Shown here piece after piece: positions 48,322-59,087 of a stretch of DNA of 64,000 nt. The notes beneath the pieces were generated by a model. The model had not been told where the DNA came from, did not search any database, and was given only the letters and a program-made list of their open reading frames with translations. Position 1 is the stretch's first letter. Each line of letters opens with the position of its first letter. The translations under genes and the position numbers were made by a program. The DNA is from Bolinopsis microptera (taxonomy: Eukaryota; Ctenophora; Tentaculata; Lobata; Bolinopsidae), in assembly GCF_026151205.1 (NCBI RefSeq), contig NC_087072.1, forward strand, positions 983,375 through 1,047,374, given 5' to 3'.

Positions 48322-51300
48322 TTGGTGTTACTAAATTGGCTTCTACTCCCCCGACTATGTTATACCTTCTGTGGGGACCACACTACTTTCCAGATCTCAG
48401 ATCAGCCTATAACCCTGGAAAAACTTTCCGCCGGGAGGCTAGTCACCAGCTACGCTATGGCTATTGAAGCTGGGCTGAAAAGTGGACAATCCTTATGTTT
48501 CACAAAGAAATCTGTCCTAGAAGATGGTGAGAGATACGTTTAATTTCTTTTATAGCGATAAGTATAATTCCTATAATTTACATATTGGGCGGAGTGCAAT
48601 TATATCGATGTTGAAAAATTAAACATAAGGCATGGTTATCTCACTCAACAACAAGGGCAGGTCTCTCCCACAAGTTGAGATGGCCTGAGGTGCTTATCTC
48701 CTTTTCAGTAACCCTAAGCCACTCTGTTCTTCTGCTTGGGAGGCGATCATGTTACCACTACACCACCCAGCCGACAATCTCACTCATCTTAAAGTAAAAT
48801 TTCTTCCAGGAAAGATGTCCCTGATAAAATACACCCTCATTGAAGAAGTGATTAAGTTCGAGTACAGAGATAAGAAGTACAGGTCTGAACCCTTTTAGAT
48901 ACATTATACATGTGGATACATTATACATTATATATTATACATTATAAATTATACATTATACATTATACATTATACATGTGGATACATGTGAGTGGAATAC
49001 ACTAATCAGATCTGAACCGATTTCAAATGTTAGCTGTTAGCTATTTCAGTATCAGAGTAATTATTCGTCAAATTTACTGATGCCAAATTAACAGGCTTCT
49101 TTTTCAATTTAAGACCAGCCCTTCCCCGATTCCCAGGCCCAACCCTTTTACAAGCCACAGTGAGCTTATTAAAAGCCTCACAATCTGCAATGTTAATAAT
49201 CGATTATAATTTTGGTAACTGGAAAAGTTGGAACTGTTCTCAGGTTTGTACAGCCGAAGTTGAGTGGAAGATGTTCATGTCACTGTCCCTCTTCAATAAA
49301 ACAAGCCACATGCAACGCAGACAAAGACAAGTGTAAACCTGAGGACGGACTTTGTGTGGAGAAATCCTGGCCCAATCACAGCAAAGGAACCAAGAACTCT
49401 TGTTTTAGACTTTTCCAAAATGAGGGACTAGTGTGTTGTTCAATAGTAGGTGAGGATAATGTACCCTGTGTCAGTGGTAAACACGAAATGTTTGTTGAAT
49501 TTCATTGTTTTAATCAATAAAAAGACCATCGGCAAATGTTGTTCATTTTGATACTCATTAATTCCAAGACGAGCAATGAAATATTCCGAATTGAAAATAT
49601 ACGTTTTATTAATGTTATCGTCAAAACTCATCCTTGTCAAATGTTAATGCATTATTATCGGCGCAAGCGGGTAACCAATGGTTACTAACCATGCATCGAG
49701 AAGTTCATTCTATGTTTCATTTCAGGATCCAAATTCACTGAGCATATGTATGAGGCATTCTACATAAAAGAAAACTCGTACACCTCAACATTCAACCTGA
49801 GTATAGAAGAATATGATTTAAAATCTAAAACGTTGATTAAGCAAGAGTACAGACCAGTGAACGAGTAAGTTGTGCAACTTTTCAACGTAAGCACGAACAG
49901 AATCTCACCGAGTTTGCTTAAAAACCAAATTCATTTTCTTCAAGACCAGTCGATAAATAATGCTGTTCCTGATTCAAAACCTTCCATTTCAGAGCGTCTC
50001 ACTTCACGACGATGGGTGACATGATTGTTAAGGTATCCAAGACAGGGTCTCCAGTGGGTCTCTCCCTCTCCGGCTGGTACTTTGGGGGTTACAATAACAA
50101 GGACGTGCTTACCAACGTTCAGATTAATGATGAGAAGTCTTACAGCATTGATAAACTCGGTATGTTTAGTGCACTTAAAGTGACTCGGAAAGTTTAGTAA
50201 ACTTAAATCGGTCTGTTTAGTGCACTTAAATCTGCAAGTTTTGCGACGAAGTTTTATGTTACATTTTTGCCTCAGTCATCGTAACCTTTCCTAGTCTGTT
50301 GGATGGATTTTCTTGTGCAAGGTTTAGCGAAAGAGCCGATGCAGTACAGTTCTGTGCACATTGATGCATGAATAGCTTATAATTGAGAGAAACAATCAAC
50401 TTATTAAAAGATTTTCACTTTCAAAAAGCTTTATTGGACACTGTAATCTAATTAATAACATCACATACGGCATCACGTACGGCATCACGTACGGCATCAA
50501 TGATGAAGCACGCTTCGGTTACTTCGTGAAAATACCAATTTCCTTTCCCACTGTTTTATTGTTATAACTAACGAAGCCACTACATGCACTGGTAGTGTAG
50601 CTTTACGATAAGGTGACTGAAAAATACTTCACAGAATACAGTGAATTACGGATATCTAACACAGTGTCAAATTTTATAGTTTGCAGCTGATAAAACACGA
50701 CCCTCAGGGTGGATTAAATGGAACGCTACAGGGCTAGATTACTAAAACCTTCCCCTCAGGGTGGATTAAATGGAACGCTACAGGGCTAGATTGGGACCCC
50801 CGTGAGGTAAGGAAAGCGTTTTCTGTCGAGGTAAGAAGCTGCGTGGACAGTGTACTGGACATTACGGACGTGAGCCAGTTCTCCAACTACAACGGTCTCT
50901 ATCCACCAGGGTAAGAGGTTCTTCAAAAAATTTTATTAAATACTTTTCAAATTTTACAGAGTACAGCAATAGATGAATATAAAATAGAATCGTTCAAAAT
51001 ATCACCCCCATCTGTAAAATATGATGGGCACCCAAACACGGTAAACACATAGTGAACTATGTCCGCAGTAACTTGGACCCATTACATCGAATTAATCTAA
51101 ATCCAAAAATTTATGAAAAACTATTTAATAACAAACAAATCCATGGTGAATAACTGTGGATATATAGTCAAAATTGGTATTTCAATACGTCAAATTCCAG
51201 ATACATTAGATACAGGTCTGATATGGTCATTAATGTGTGAGAAGGTGTGCGGGTGAAGTGTTATTTACGTCTTCAGTTTACAATAACATAAACCCGCCAC

Positions 51301-54300
51301 GCAAAGGGTTTATATAACAGATCATCCCGCGCTAGCGGGATGATCTGATAAACACATACGAGTGCGCGCAGCGCACGAGTTTTGTGTTAATATGTAATCC
51401 CGAAGCGCCAGCTGAGGGATTACATTTATTTAGCCCTGAGCGTGAAGTGTTTATGGATTATAATTATCTCCGGCGATTTCGACAAGGGATTTATACTTTA
51501 GAAGAGAGTGATAAAATAGTTTTTATTTCGGAATATCTTCTTATTTCGAAATCTTCAAGTCAAATCCAACAGAAACAAGAAAGCACTCTAAAATGTAGTT
51601 GAGTCGTTGAACAGGAATTTGGTCAAAGTCATTGAAGTCACGAGCAAATCTGGATGACTGAAGCCAAGAATTAAATTTGTTTAGAGCCCAGTTGTTGACT
51701 CTAACTGTACTGTCCGGAACACGATTGGAAAGCAGTTCATCAATCTGAATGTCAAACCGATCTGTCATAGTGGAGCAATAGCTTGAACGTTAGCAGGAAC
51801 AAGAGCTGGAAGGAGAGCAAGCAAAACAATACTATTTTTAGGGCACGGACAAGGGTAGCTGGCTAGTCGCCAACTTCTCACGCCACGCGTTGGAGAAATT
51901 CCAAGAATTAGCTGCTTTGGCAACGTTCCCAGGAATTTGCGTGTAAAAGAAGTGGACGGTTACGATGTTTCATATCACGTGGTGCGCTTTCGTGTCACGT
52001 GGTATAGACTCGGCGTATGCTATTGGTGGCACGTGGTACGCACGTGACGCGCCCACGTGATCGCGCGTCTAACTGTTCTACTATTATCGAGTTCTAATCA
52101 ACAGTATCATTGATTATTGTAAGTCGGAGAATTGAATGATAAACATCAGTTACGACTAAAAAGCGGGCCGGGTTTATACAAATTTCCGGGGCGGGATGAT
52201 ATCACCTTGAGATGTTTATCTAACAGCGGGCCGGGCTGAGTGATAATATGATCCCGCGTCGAAATCCCGGAGATATTTATAAATCAGTGAAACACAAACA
52301 TACTATGCGGGGGGACTACAGACCCCCTCAAAGTCCTTTACAACGTTACTGCCAGGTTACATAGCACTGAAAGTGAAAATCAAAATCATCGGAAATTCAA
52401 ATTCAAAGCAATGCCGTCATAGTATTACAAAGCCCCAAAACGCAACAATGCTTCAAACTCTATTATAACATGAGCATGCAAATAACATAAATCATCTAAA
52501 AACTGAAAAGGGTAAAATAAAATAAGAATATAAACTAGGTCAACTAAATATGATGTTGAAAGTATAGGAAGGTAGATAAAAAAATTAATTAAACAAAAAT
52601 AATAATAATATGGGGAGCAAAGAGACTAGGCTAGGCTGTTGTTTCACTATCCAATAAACATTTCCATAGATGCTTAGTGACCTCAGCTTTGAAAAGACTA
52701 GTAGACACAATCTGTCTTACCTGTAAAGGGAGTCCATTCCACAGTATATGGGTTCTGTAGAAGAATGATTTTGCCAGCGGGCTATTTGAGGTACATAATA
52801 CATATGGTGTGTGAATTCTGACTTAACTTAGGTAAAATTGATGACACAATAGACAGACTGTCGAGGTGGCAAGGTCTTAGTCGAGAAGTGCCTTGATATA
52901 AAGAGAGATAGTGAGGCAGCGATACAGGAATTAAATTGTTCAGAACTTTGTGGAAAAAAATAAGATCATTCAAGTCAAACTTTTGAGACAAAGGGAGAAT
53001 TTCGACAAGCTTGCACTTTTTGACATATTGCTCAGGTGGATAACTGCGGCCCTCTTCAGACAGAATCCATTTAATAGCTCTCTTTTGGAGACTTTCTAAT
53101 TTATCACTAAGTGATTTATTACAAGGGCGCCAGATAATGGAACAATTTTCAAATTGGCTACGAACCAGGGAGAGGTAAAGCGCCCGGCGACGTTTCTGAT
53201 CAATGACAATATGGCCATCTCTTCTGACCATACCAAGTTGTTGGCAGGCCTTAGTATAAATTATCTTTATTTTCTTAGAGCTAAGACTTTCAACCAAGTA
53301 TACGACATACGTTCTAGCCATCAAGATAAGTATGTACTTGAGCGAAACTATGGATATACAATTTTAAAACTGAAAAGGAAAAGCCCAAATATCATTTGGA
53401 TGTTTTATCTTGCTTTATTTCCACTCGCCCTAATTCTAATTTTCTAATTTCTAATTGTTAATTCTCAGGGCGAAGCTTTTAGCAGATAAGCACCAGGAAA
53501 CCTTCTTGGAAGCAGTGAGATACCCCAAACAGTCAACAGTAGAGCTTAAAAAGAGAAACTCTAACCTGGAGCTAACTATAGACATCCGCCTGGAGACTAG
53601 GAGTGACTTCCAACAGATCAGATTCTTCACGGAACCATCTACTTTTAACAATTTTACAGGACTCTACACCCTTGATTCAAGTTCAAACAGGTTAGACTTT
53701 TAAAATACCCACAACAGTTGTCAACTTTTAAAATTCTGCAGTCTACAAATGATACCATATAACTGCACAGTGCACACATGCATCTCGTTCAGTGTTATTT
53801 AAATTTCGGTCCCGTCTTTAAAGTTTTTCAAATTGTAGCTATAATTGATTTAAATACAAATTTGTTGTTTTCTTGAAATTTGTTGTTTTCTTGAATTATT
53901 GCAGGATTTTTAACCGGTAGATTCTGATTTCCGATCAATCATTATAACTTCACATCAGGTTCATAGATCTAACAATACTGGGAGGTCGTGGTACACTCCA
54001 CGGCACAGTTTACAATGATTCTTTCTCAGTGGTGATACCCTCCCGTCACACTGATACCACTTTCCAAACAACTGTTCAGGTAAGTGACTAGTACAAGTAA
54101 GTGACTAGTACAAGGCCATTATCATTCTTCAAATTGTGGTTTGGTATGTTTGGTTTGGTTGGGTCGACAGGAAAACAAGAATACTGTACAAGCAAATTGT
54201 TATTTAAAAATAAAACTGGATTCAACATTCAACACCACTCAAAAAAGTTTCAAAGTTATGGGACTGTTTCACCAAACAGCTGTGTCTTTAACATTTAATT

Positions 54301-57300
54301 CGTTTCTCCGGGCCAGCTCTTCCAGCTGCAATCCTTGTACTACTACTTCACCTTGTTCTTTAAAAAGATCCTGTCTTGATGGGCCGAGTGTCTGTTTAGG
54401 ATTGGATTTGTGATGAGGATGTAGTTTTTGAAGGGTTTTTGTCTTCGACGGGCCGTGGTCTTTGTTGCGTAAACGATCTCATAAAGGAGAAAAGTTTAGT
54501 TTTTTAAAAACGTCTGAAACTTTGCACAGTGAGTGAGACGTGAGTAAATGAAGAAATTGGCCATCACATTTAGGTTTTGTAGTTTCAGCACTGCCCGAAG
54601 TGTAGTGTTGCTGTACTGCAACCCCATGAACATGCCTCCAAACACGACACTGAAAGGCAGGGACGAGAGGAAGTAAATCCCCACGGTTAGCAGCACTGTG
54701 ACCACACCCTCCCACCTCACTGTCTCCCCGTGCCGGGATCCAGCCCTCCAAGCCACCACCAAGAGGAGAATGGATGTAGCTACTACTGTAATGTTGGAGA
54801 GGATAGCAATGATGGTGATAAACCACACAAAATACTGGGAATACCAGGCCGGAACACTGGTCGAGTAGTAGTCGTAGTTACAGCTGTAGAACATGTAGCT
54901 GAAGGTAATTGTTTATCTTATGTAAAAGAAGTTTACCACTAGTATTGGGGTAACGCAGCAAAGTGCAAGAAGCCAAAGTGCACAACAGATAGTATGTCCT
55001 AACCGGGTTGACCAAGCACCAGTTTTCAGAGGGTACTTGATGGTTATCAGTTTCAAGGTGGCTAATGCAGATGTCAGGAACACGGTCCCCAGCCCACACA
55101 GCAGTGCAATATTGAACTGGACGTGGCAAAACAGTTCTCCCATAACCCACCTATCAGTGATTAACGCTAAAGTGACGGGGAATACTCTGGTTACAGTTAC
55201 GAGAAGGTCACTGATTGCCAGGTGCTGCATTACTGTTATCATTACTTTAGTGTAATATGTAGGCTGGTTGCAGCAGTTTTAAAGGACCAGTTAACTGAAA
55301 AAAAAGTTATCCTCATATTCTGACAGATTGTGACAAATAGCAAACTAAGCAACGAGTCGAAATTCCTAAATCTCTAACTGCTCTCTAACGCGTGTAAATA
55401 GCGTTTGTATTATTTTGGCGATGACGTCATAAAGTCCCTCACGCGCGCAGAAGAGCTCGTGAGACTGTATTTTACAGGTAGAAAATGGACATAATACAAT
55501 CTTTTCCCCCAAATAACTCGAAAAGTAAGTAATTTAGGGTACATGTTGCTTCATAAGTTGTATATAAACATGGCCATTCTGCACAATTTGCACACATTTA
55601 AAAACCTTTAGGGCCTTCATAGCCCAAGTTACCAGATACCCATAGTTTTGCATGATTTCTGGAACCATAAATCAGTTTTTCGCCAATAACTGAAAAAGTA
55701 AGCACTTTAAGGCATATGTTTGTTCGTAAGTCATATATTAATATGCTCATTGCGGTTCTTTTGCACCCTGTCTAAAGACTCTATCACGATCCTATCGAAA
55801 ATGGGCTCAGCACCACGCCCAAAATGGTTTTTGGCAAATTTCTCGAAAAGTAAGGATTTTAGGCCATGTGTTGCTCAATAACTCCTATATAAACATGCAT
55901 ATGCGGCTTCGTTTAAGCCTATTTTGAAGTCTCTACGACCTTCAGAAGCAAGGGGTCGGTTACGTTATTGGGTCAATATGGGCGTGGCCCTCCTGGGTTT
56001 TCTCCACGGTCAAAAAAATGTCTCGAAAATCGTTTATTCATACCTTCAGGAAGGTCTGTGCAAAGTTTCGTGAGTATTTGAACATTTGCAGGTTCATTTC
56101 CATAAATTTCCATAAATGACTGGAGTACACAACTTAAGAGTTAACTTTAGAGAAACTCATAAGTCATCTATCTCAAATTAAGCTGTTAGTGTCCATGATC
56201 AACTTGTGGCGACATAACAATGTTTTACGTGAAATGTAAAAATCAGGAGTAATATCAAAAGTGTGTTTTTAGATTAAAGTGCTAGCTCATAGTTTTAGAA
56301 TTGTATAGATTATAACGTTGGTCGTTTAGCCATCTAACAATCGATCGTGCCGTAATATATGGCCAGAGAATAATAGGGTCTTGGAATTTCTATAATTGTT
56401 CAGTGGGTCGATTGACTGAACACGTTTGCACTTGGTATTTAAACTTACCAGTAGTTTATTTATGTTATGTACCGATGATAATGCAATTAGGATAACAACT
56501 AGGTAAGCCGTAAGTCTAATTCAAAACACACTGCACACCGTACACTCCGAACAGTATTACTGTTTGGTAAACCCGAGACCGGGTATTTTGGCGGGAATTC
56601 TGTTCCCACGGCACTGTTCTGATAGAAGCTACTTCTACTAATGGTCCCAGAGGAACGGCCGTAAAGTAGCCAGACTTTTTGTCTCCTGTACTGGCTGACA
56701 CATGCGGATTATAGTTATAAATTTCGCTATGCTATAAATATAATTGCTCTCGGAATTGAACAAACTCCTACTTATCTAGATCGTTTCTAAATTCGTTAGA
56801 GTTTCATGGACTGGGGAAAAATAATCGGTACAGTCTCCCTAGCTGCTTGTGTAATTAAGCAATGAAAACAATCTAAAATTATCACATATGACATAAGTTG
56901 TAATAGCAGAAACTTTCTAATCGTACATTCACCCGCCACTGTTCAAGAACCTATATCACTGCGTCACACGTGTTTTATTGACGATGATAAACATTTGTAA
57001 TGTAAATTACGCTATGCAAGCGCGCACTGAGGGACTTTATGACGTCACGAGGCCACAGCTTATTATTGCAATAACACGCGTTACACGTACGCTAGAGAGT
57101 TGGTTCTTTCGACGATACGATTCTTTACCAGTTTGTCACAGCTGATTTAAATCTTAGCCAAATTGGAGACTACAAATTTTTCAGTTAACTGGTCCTTTAA
57201 CGTAGTCATATTTTAGATTAGTATAAGATTAAATTAGATTAGTGGAATAGATTATGGATGGTTTTGCGGAGGAAGGCACGTGTTAGTCAGGTTACTGTTA

Positions 57301-58708
57301 TCATTACTTTGTGGAGTTTGATGGCTTTATATTTGATGGTTGCTATCAATATGATCCTGTCCCCGACAAGTGACACTGTTAGAACAAATACGTTCCATAG
57401 CATCAACAGTGATCTTCCTGCATCATCTTTGATTTCATAGATAGTTTTATTGTCTGTTTTCATGTTAGTTACAATAAAAGGGGATTAGCTCTGTAAATCA
57501 GAATATGATTTAAATAAGAGACTGTTTGCCACGAGAAGAATATTGAAAATGCTAGCGTGACGCACCGAACTGATGTAAGTTTACTGTTTATCCAGCTGGA
57601 GGCAAAAACAATAAATATATAAAGATACACAAGGACCAAACTTTCTAAGCACTGACTGCATTTATAAAAAGGTTGCACAAGCGGTCATGAATTGCAATAA
57701 TTCATACGTTTTATATTAGGACAAAGTTAGGAACAACGTCAGCTGCTCATATCCAATGTTGTAATTTGTATTATTATATAATCTGTAAAGAAAGTGTACT
57801 CTTATCCTGGCCGGTGTTGAATCCACAACGCCCTCATGTTCAGGATGTAGAATTTATAGTATAACTTATAGTTGAGCTTGTAGTTTTAATTGTGAGAACA
57901 TTTACCCTCCCACAGCTACTCAATCCCGCAATTAAAGGTTACTCATTTCTAACTACTCCCCAGATATGAGATCCCTGGAAATATTTGTTTTGTTTCACTT
58001 TCTGTCTTCACTTTCTGTTTCACGATTCTAACGGCTCATTCTCCAGATCACCTCACCGTGCTCAGAAGTGATGACCCTGGAAGTTTGTCTCTCGGTACTG
58101 TGGGGTAAAAATAAACAATGTAAAATCGTCAGCTGCACCGTCCAGGATGGTGACAGGTAACTACTAACTAACCATCTGAAGAAACTTTCGGAGGAGAAAT
58201 TACTGACCAGTAACAATCTTGTTTGCCTGCGAATATTATTATTTCCTCTCTGTCCAGGATTGTTTGTCAATATAAACAGTCACCAAACAGTCAAACAAAC
58301 ACCAACAAATAGTCTAATTGACATGACTGTTTAGTAAAAACTATTTGGTTTAGGTTCGAAGACAAGAACAGGGGAGATGAGGCGGAAGTAGAATACGAAG
58401 CAGGGGTGGTGGACTCCTTCTTCAACCCCCGAGCCTGGATGAAGTACACTAACCCTGTGGAGTGGTTCAGAGGGGGTATGAGCACCGCCGAAGGGGTGAT
58501 CATGAGTGTAGTCATCCTGGTGACCCTGGTGCTGGCTCTGGTGCTGGCTAGGGTCTGCTCATGTTGCTCTTGTTTAATAAATATTATTAAGAGACTTTGT
58601 TGTTGTGCTAAAAAGGCACGTGCTAAAAGAGTACAGGAACCACCAGCAATGGTTACCAAGCAGACCTCTAGGTCTGGACTTGATGGACAAGCTATATCTA
58701 TGATATGA
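48322..58708 (+). CDS. Type I membrane glycoprotein resembling EFF-1/AFF-1 cell-cell fusogens (fusexin candidate)
   Basis: Ten exons keep one frame for 582 codons: about 48322-48526, 48810-48882, 49244-49449, 49726-49864, 49993-50159, 50760-50910, 53469-53690, 53959-54079, 58047-58156 and 58354-58708. The start (signal-peptide exon) is missing; exon 1 is open from 48247 without ATG. Counting from 48322: a cluster of nine Cys at 103-158 (RCSCHCP...GLCVEKSW...SCF...VCCS), N-glycosylation sites, beta-rich ectodomain, four more Cys at 433-458, a juxtamembrane NPVEWFRGG, one membrane span at about 512-530, then a CSCCSC/CCC and Lys/Arg-rich tail. Length, single C-terminal span, Cys-rich ectodomain and the NPxxWF-like juxtamembrane are as I recall for EFF-1/AFF-1 (roughly 590-660 residues), which fuse somatic cells from the plasma membrane. 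No motif is diagnostic by eye. HAP2 or an unrelated receptor are alternatives. Gene structure is more certain than family. Confidence 0.6.
48661..48772 (-). repeat. tRNA-Gly-like SINE head in intron 1 of the fusexin-like gene
   Basis: The minus strand reads CTGGGTGGTGTAGTGGTAAC then ATGATCGCCTCCCAAGCAG, matching the D-arm and anticodon arm of a glycine tRNA. The T-arm is decayed. It is a SINE remnant, not a working tRNA. Confidence 0.65.
48898..48978. repeat. ATACATTAT microsatellite
   Basis: Irregular repeats of ACATTATA in intron 2 of the fusexin-like gene. Confidence 0.8.
50701..50804 (+). repeat. Tandem duplication of an acceptor and exon start
   Basis: The roughly 40-bp string from CCCTCAGGGTGGATTAAATG to GGGCTAGATT occurs at 50701-50741 and again at 50754-50795, where it starts exon 6 of the fusexin-like gene. 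The first copy runs into a non-coding ACTAAAACCTTCC. Splicing to the first copy would read through a different frame. Confidence 0.85.
51289..52280 (-). mobile_element. Crypton-like element, copy 2 (longer)
   Basis: The inverted partner of 15605-16385, lying in an intron of the fusexin-like gene. It retains a 75-codon minus-strand frame (51541-51768) starting MTDRFDIQIDELLSNRVPDS and continuing with a NWALNKFNSWLQSS block. This resembles the N-terminal domain seen before the tyrosine recombinase in Cryptons and in Crypton-derived host genes. The catalytic domain is absent. A shorter inverted pair (TATCTCCGG...GATTTCGAC at 51463, and at the 52280 end) may define an inner unit. Confidence 0.7.
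51541..51768 (-). pseudogene. Recombinase N-terminal fragment of the Crypton-like element
   Basis: A 75-residue frame beginning at the same ATGACAGATCGG retained in copy 1, ending in a stop shortly after FLVSVGFDLKISK. The pattern of an ELL...V..S T...  helix followed by W...F..WLQS and a later 'LNYILECFL' helix is like the DNA-binding/core-binding start of Crypton recombinases. The catalytic Arg-His-Arg-Tyr residues are not present. Resemblance was judged by eye only. Confidence 0.5.
52290..53330 (-). mobile_element. 5'-truncated LINE (CR1/jockey-like) insertion
   Basis: The minus strand holds an uninterrupted 180-codon frame (52782-53324) with RRRALYLSLVRSQFENCSII, a WRPCNKSLSDKLESLQKRAI block and FDLNDLIFFHKVLN. 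This is the conserved C-terminal part of ORF2 in many invertebrate non-LTR retrotransposons. Its 3' UTR would be 52290-52780. The 5' end is cut off near 53330, as usual for LINE copies. The open frame suggests fairly recent insertion into this intron. Confidence 0.8.
54496..57463 (-). pseudogene. Class A (rhodopsin-like) GPCR with one in-frame stop, nested in an intron of the fusexin-like gene
   Basis: Two exons, 57463-57296 (56 codons, ATG start, N-glycosylation site NKT, TM1) and 55224-54496, join in phase 0 at TGATAACA/GTAACC and ATGCAG/CACCTG. Seen: TM2 with HLAISDLL, TM3 after FCHVQFN (the disulfide Cys), TM4, ECL2 with the partner Cys (YSCNYD), TM5, TM6 and TM7 with NFFIY. A TAA at 54913-54915 interrupts ECL2 while the frame continues perfectly on both sides. 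The DRY box at the end of TM3 is replaced by LKLITIKYPL, so coupling would be atypical. It may be a recent pseudogene, a polymorphic null or a base error; all other parts look intact. The ligand is unknown. Confidence 0.7.
55283..57196. mobile_element. TIR transposon with TTAA duplication inside the GPCR intron
   Basis: TTAA lies at 55279-55282 and 57197-57200. The termini are AGGACCAGTTAACTGAAAAA and its reverse complement. A second inverted pair further in, TGACGTCATAAAGTCCCTCA at about 55422 and TGAGGGACTTTATGACGTCA at about 57028, extends the inverted arms to roughly 180 bp. The middle has three or four diverged direct repeats of about 115 bp (CGAAAAGTAAG...TATATAAACATG). No transposase is seen. 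The signature matches TTAA-targeting families such as piggyBac or Kolobok. Confidence 0.8.
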
Positions 58709-59087
58709 TACGCATCAGTTAGGTGGACACCGTTGGAGCAAGAGGTCCAAATTTCAATTGGCTTAAAACTAGCTTTTAATCAATCAAGTTCTAACTTTTG
58801 AGTTCTTTGTTTATTTTATCATAATATCAACAAAATTAACTAGGTTTTGATGATAAAGTTATGTTTATAAATCTCAAGAATTGTTATCATACACCAAAAT
58901 CTAAAAAAATACTCTTTAAAGTTTATATATTACAATTAAATGTCAGTCATTATCTTCAATTAATTCGTTATTTAAGGTTAAAATATTGCCGTTTTACTTC
59001 AATAGTCCAATACAATTACAAGGTTTTTGAAAGTTCATTTATGAACAGAGACCAGAAACAGTTACACCTATAAGCGACGAGGAGTGT

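Noticed and set aside
54878-54915. A 38-bp intron removing the GPCR stop (GTAAAC...TTCAG)
   Set aside because: It has GT-AG ends, but removing 38 bases would shift the frame of the intact downstream half, and the size is implausibly small.
48322-58708. HAP2/GCS1 gamete fusogen as the primary call for the ten-exon gene
   Set aside because: I could not see the characteristic HAP2 signature region; overall layout seemed closer to EFF/AFF, but HAP2 remains an alternative to test.
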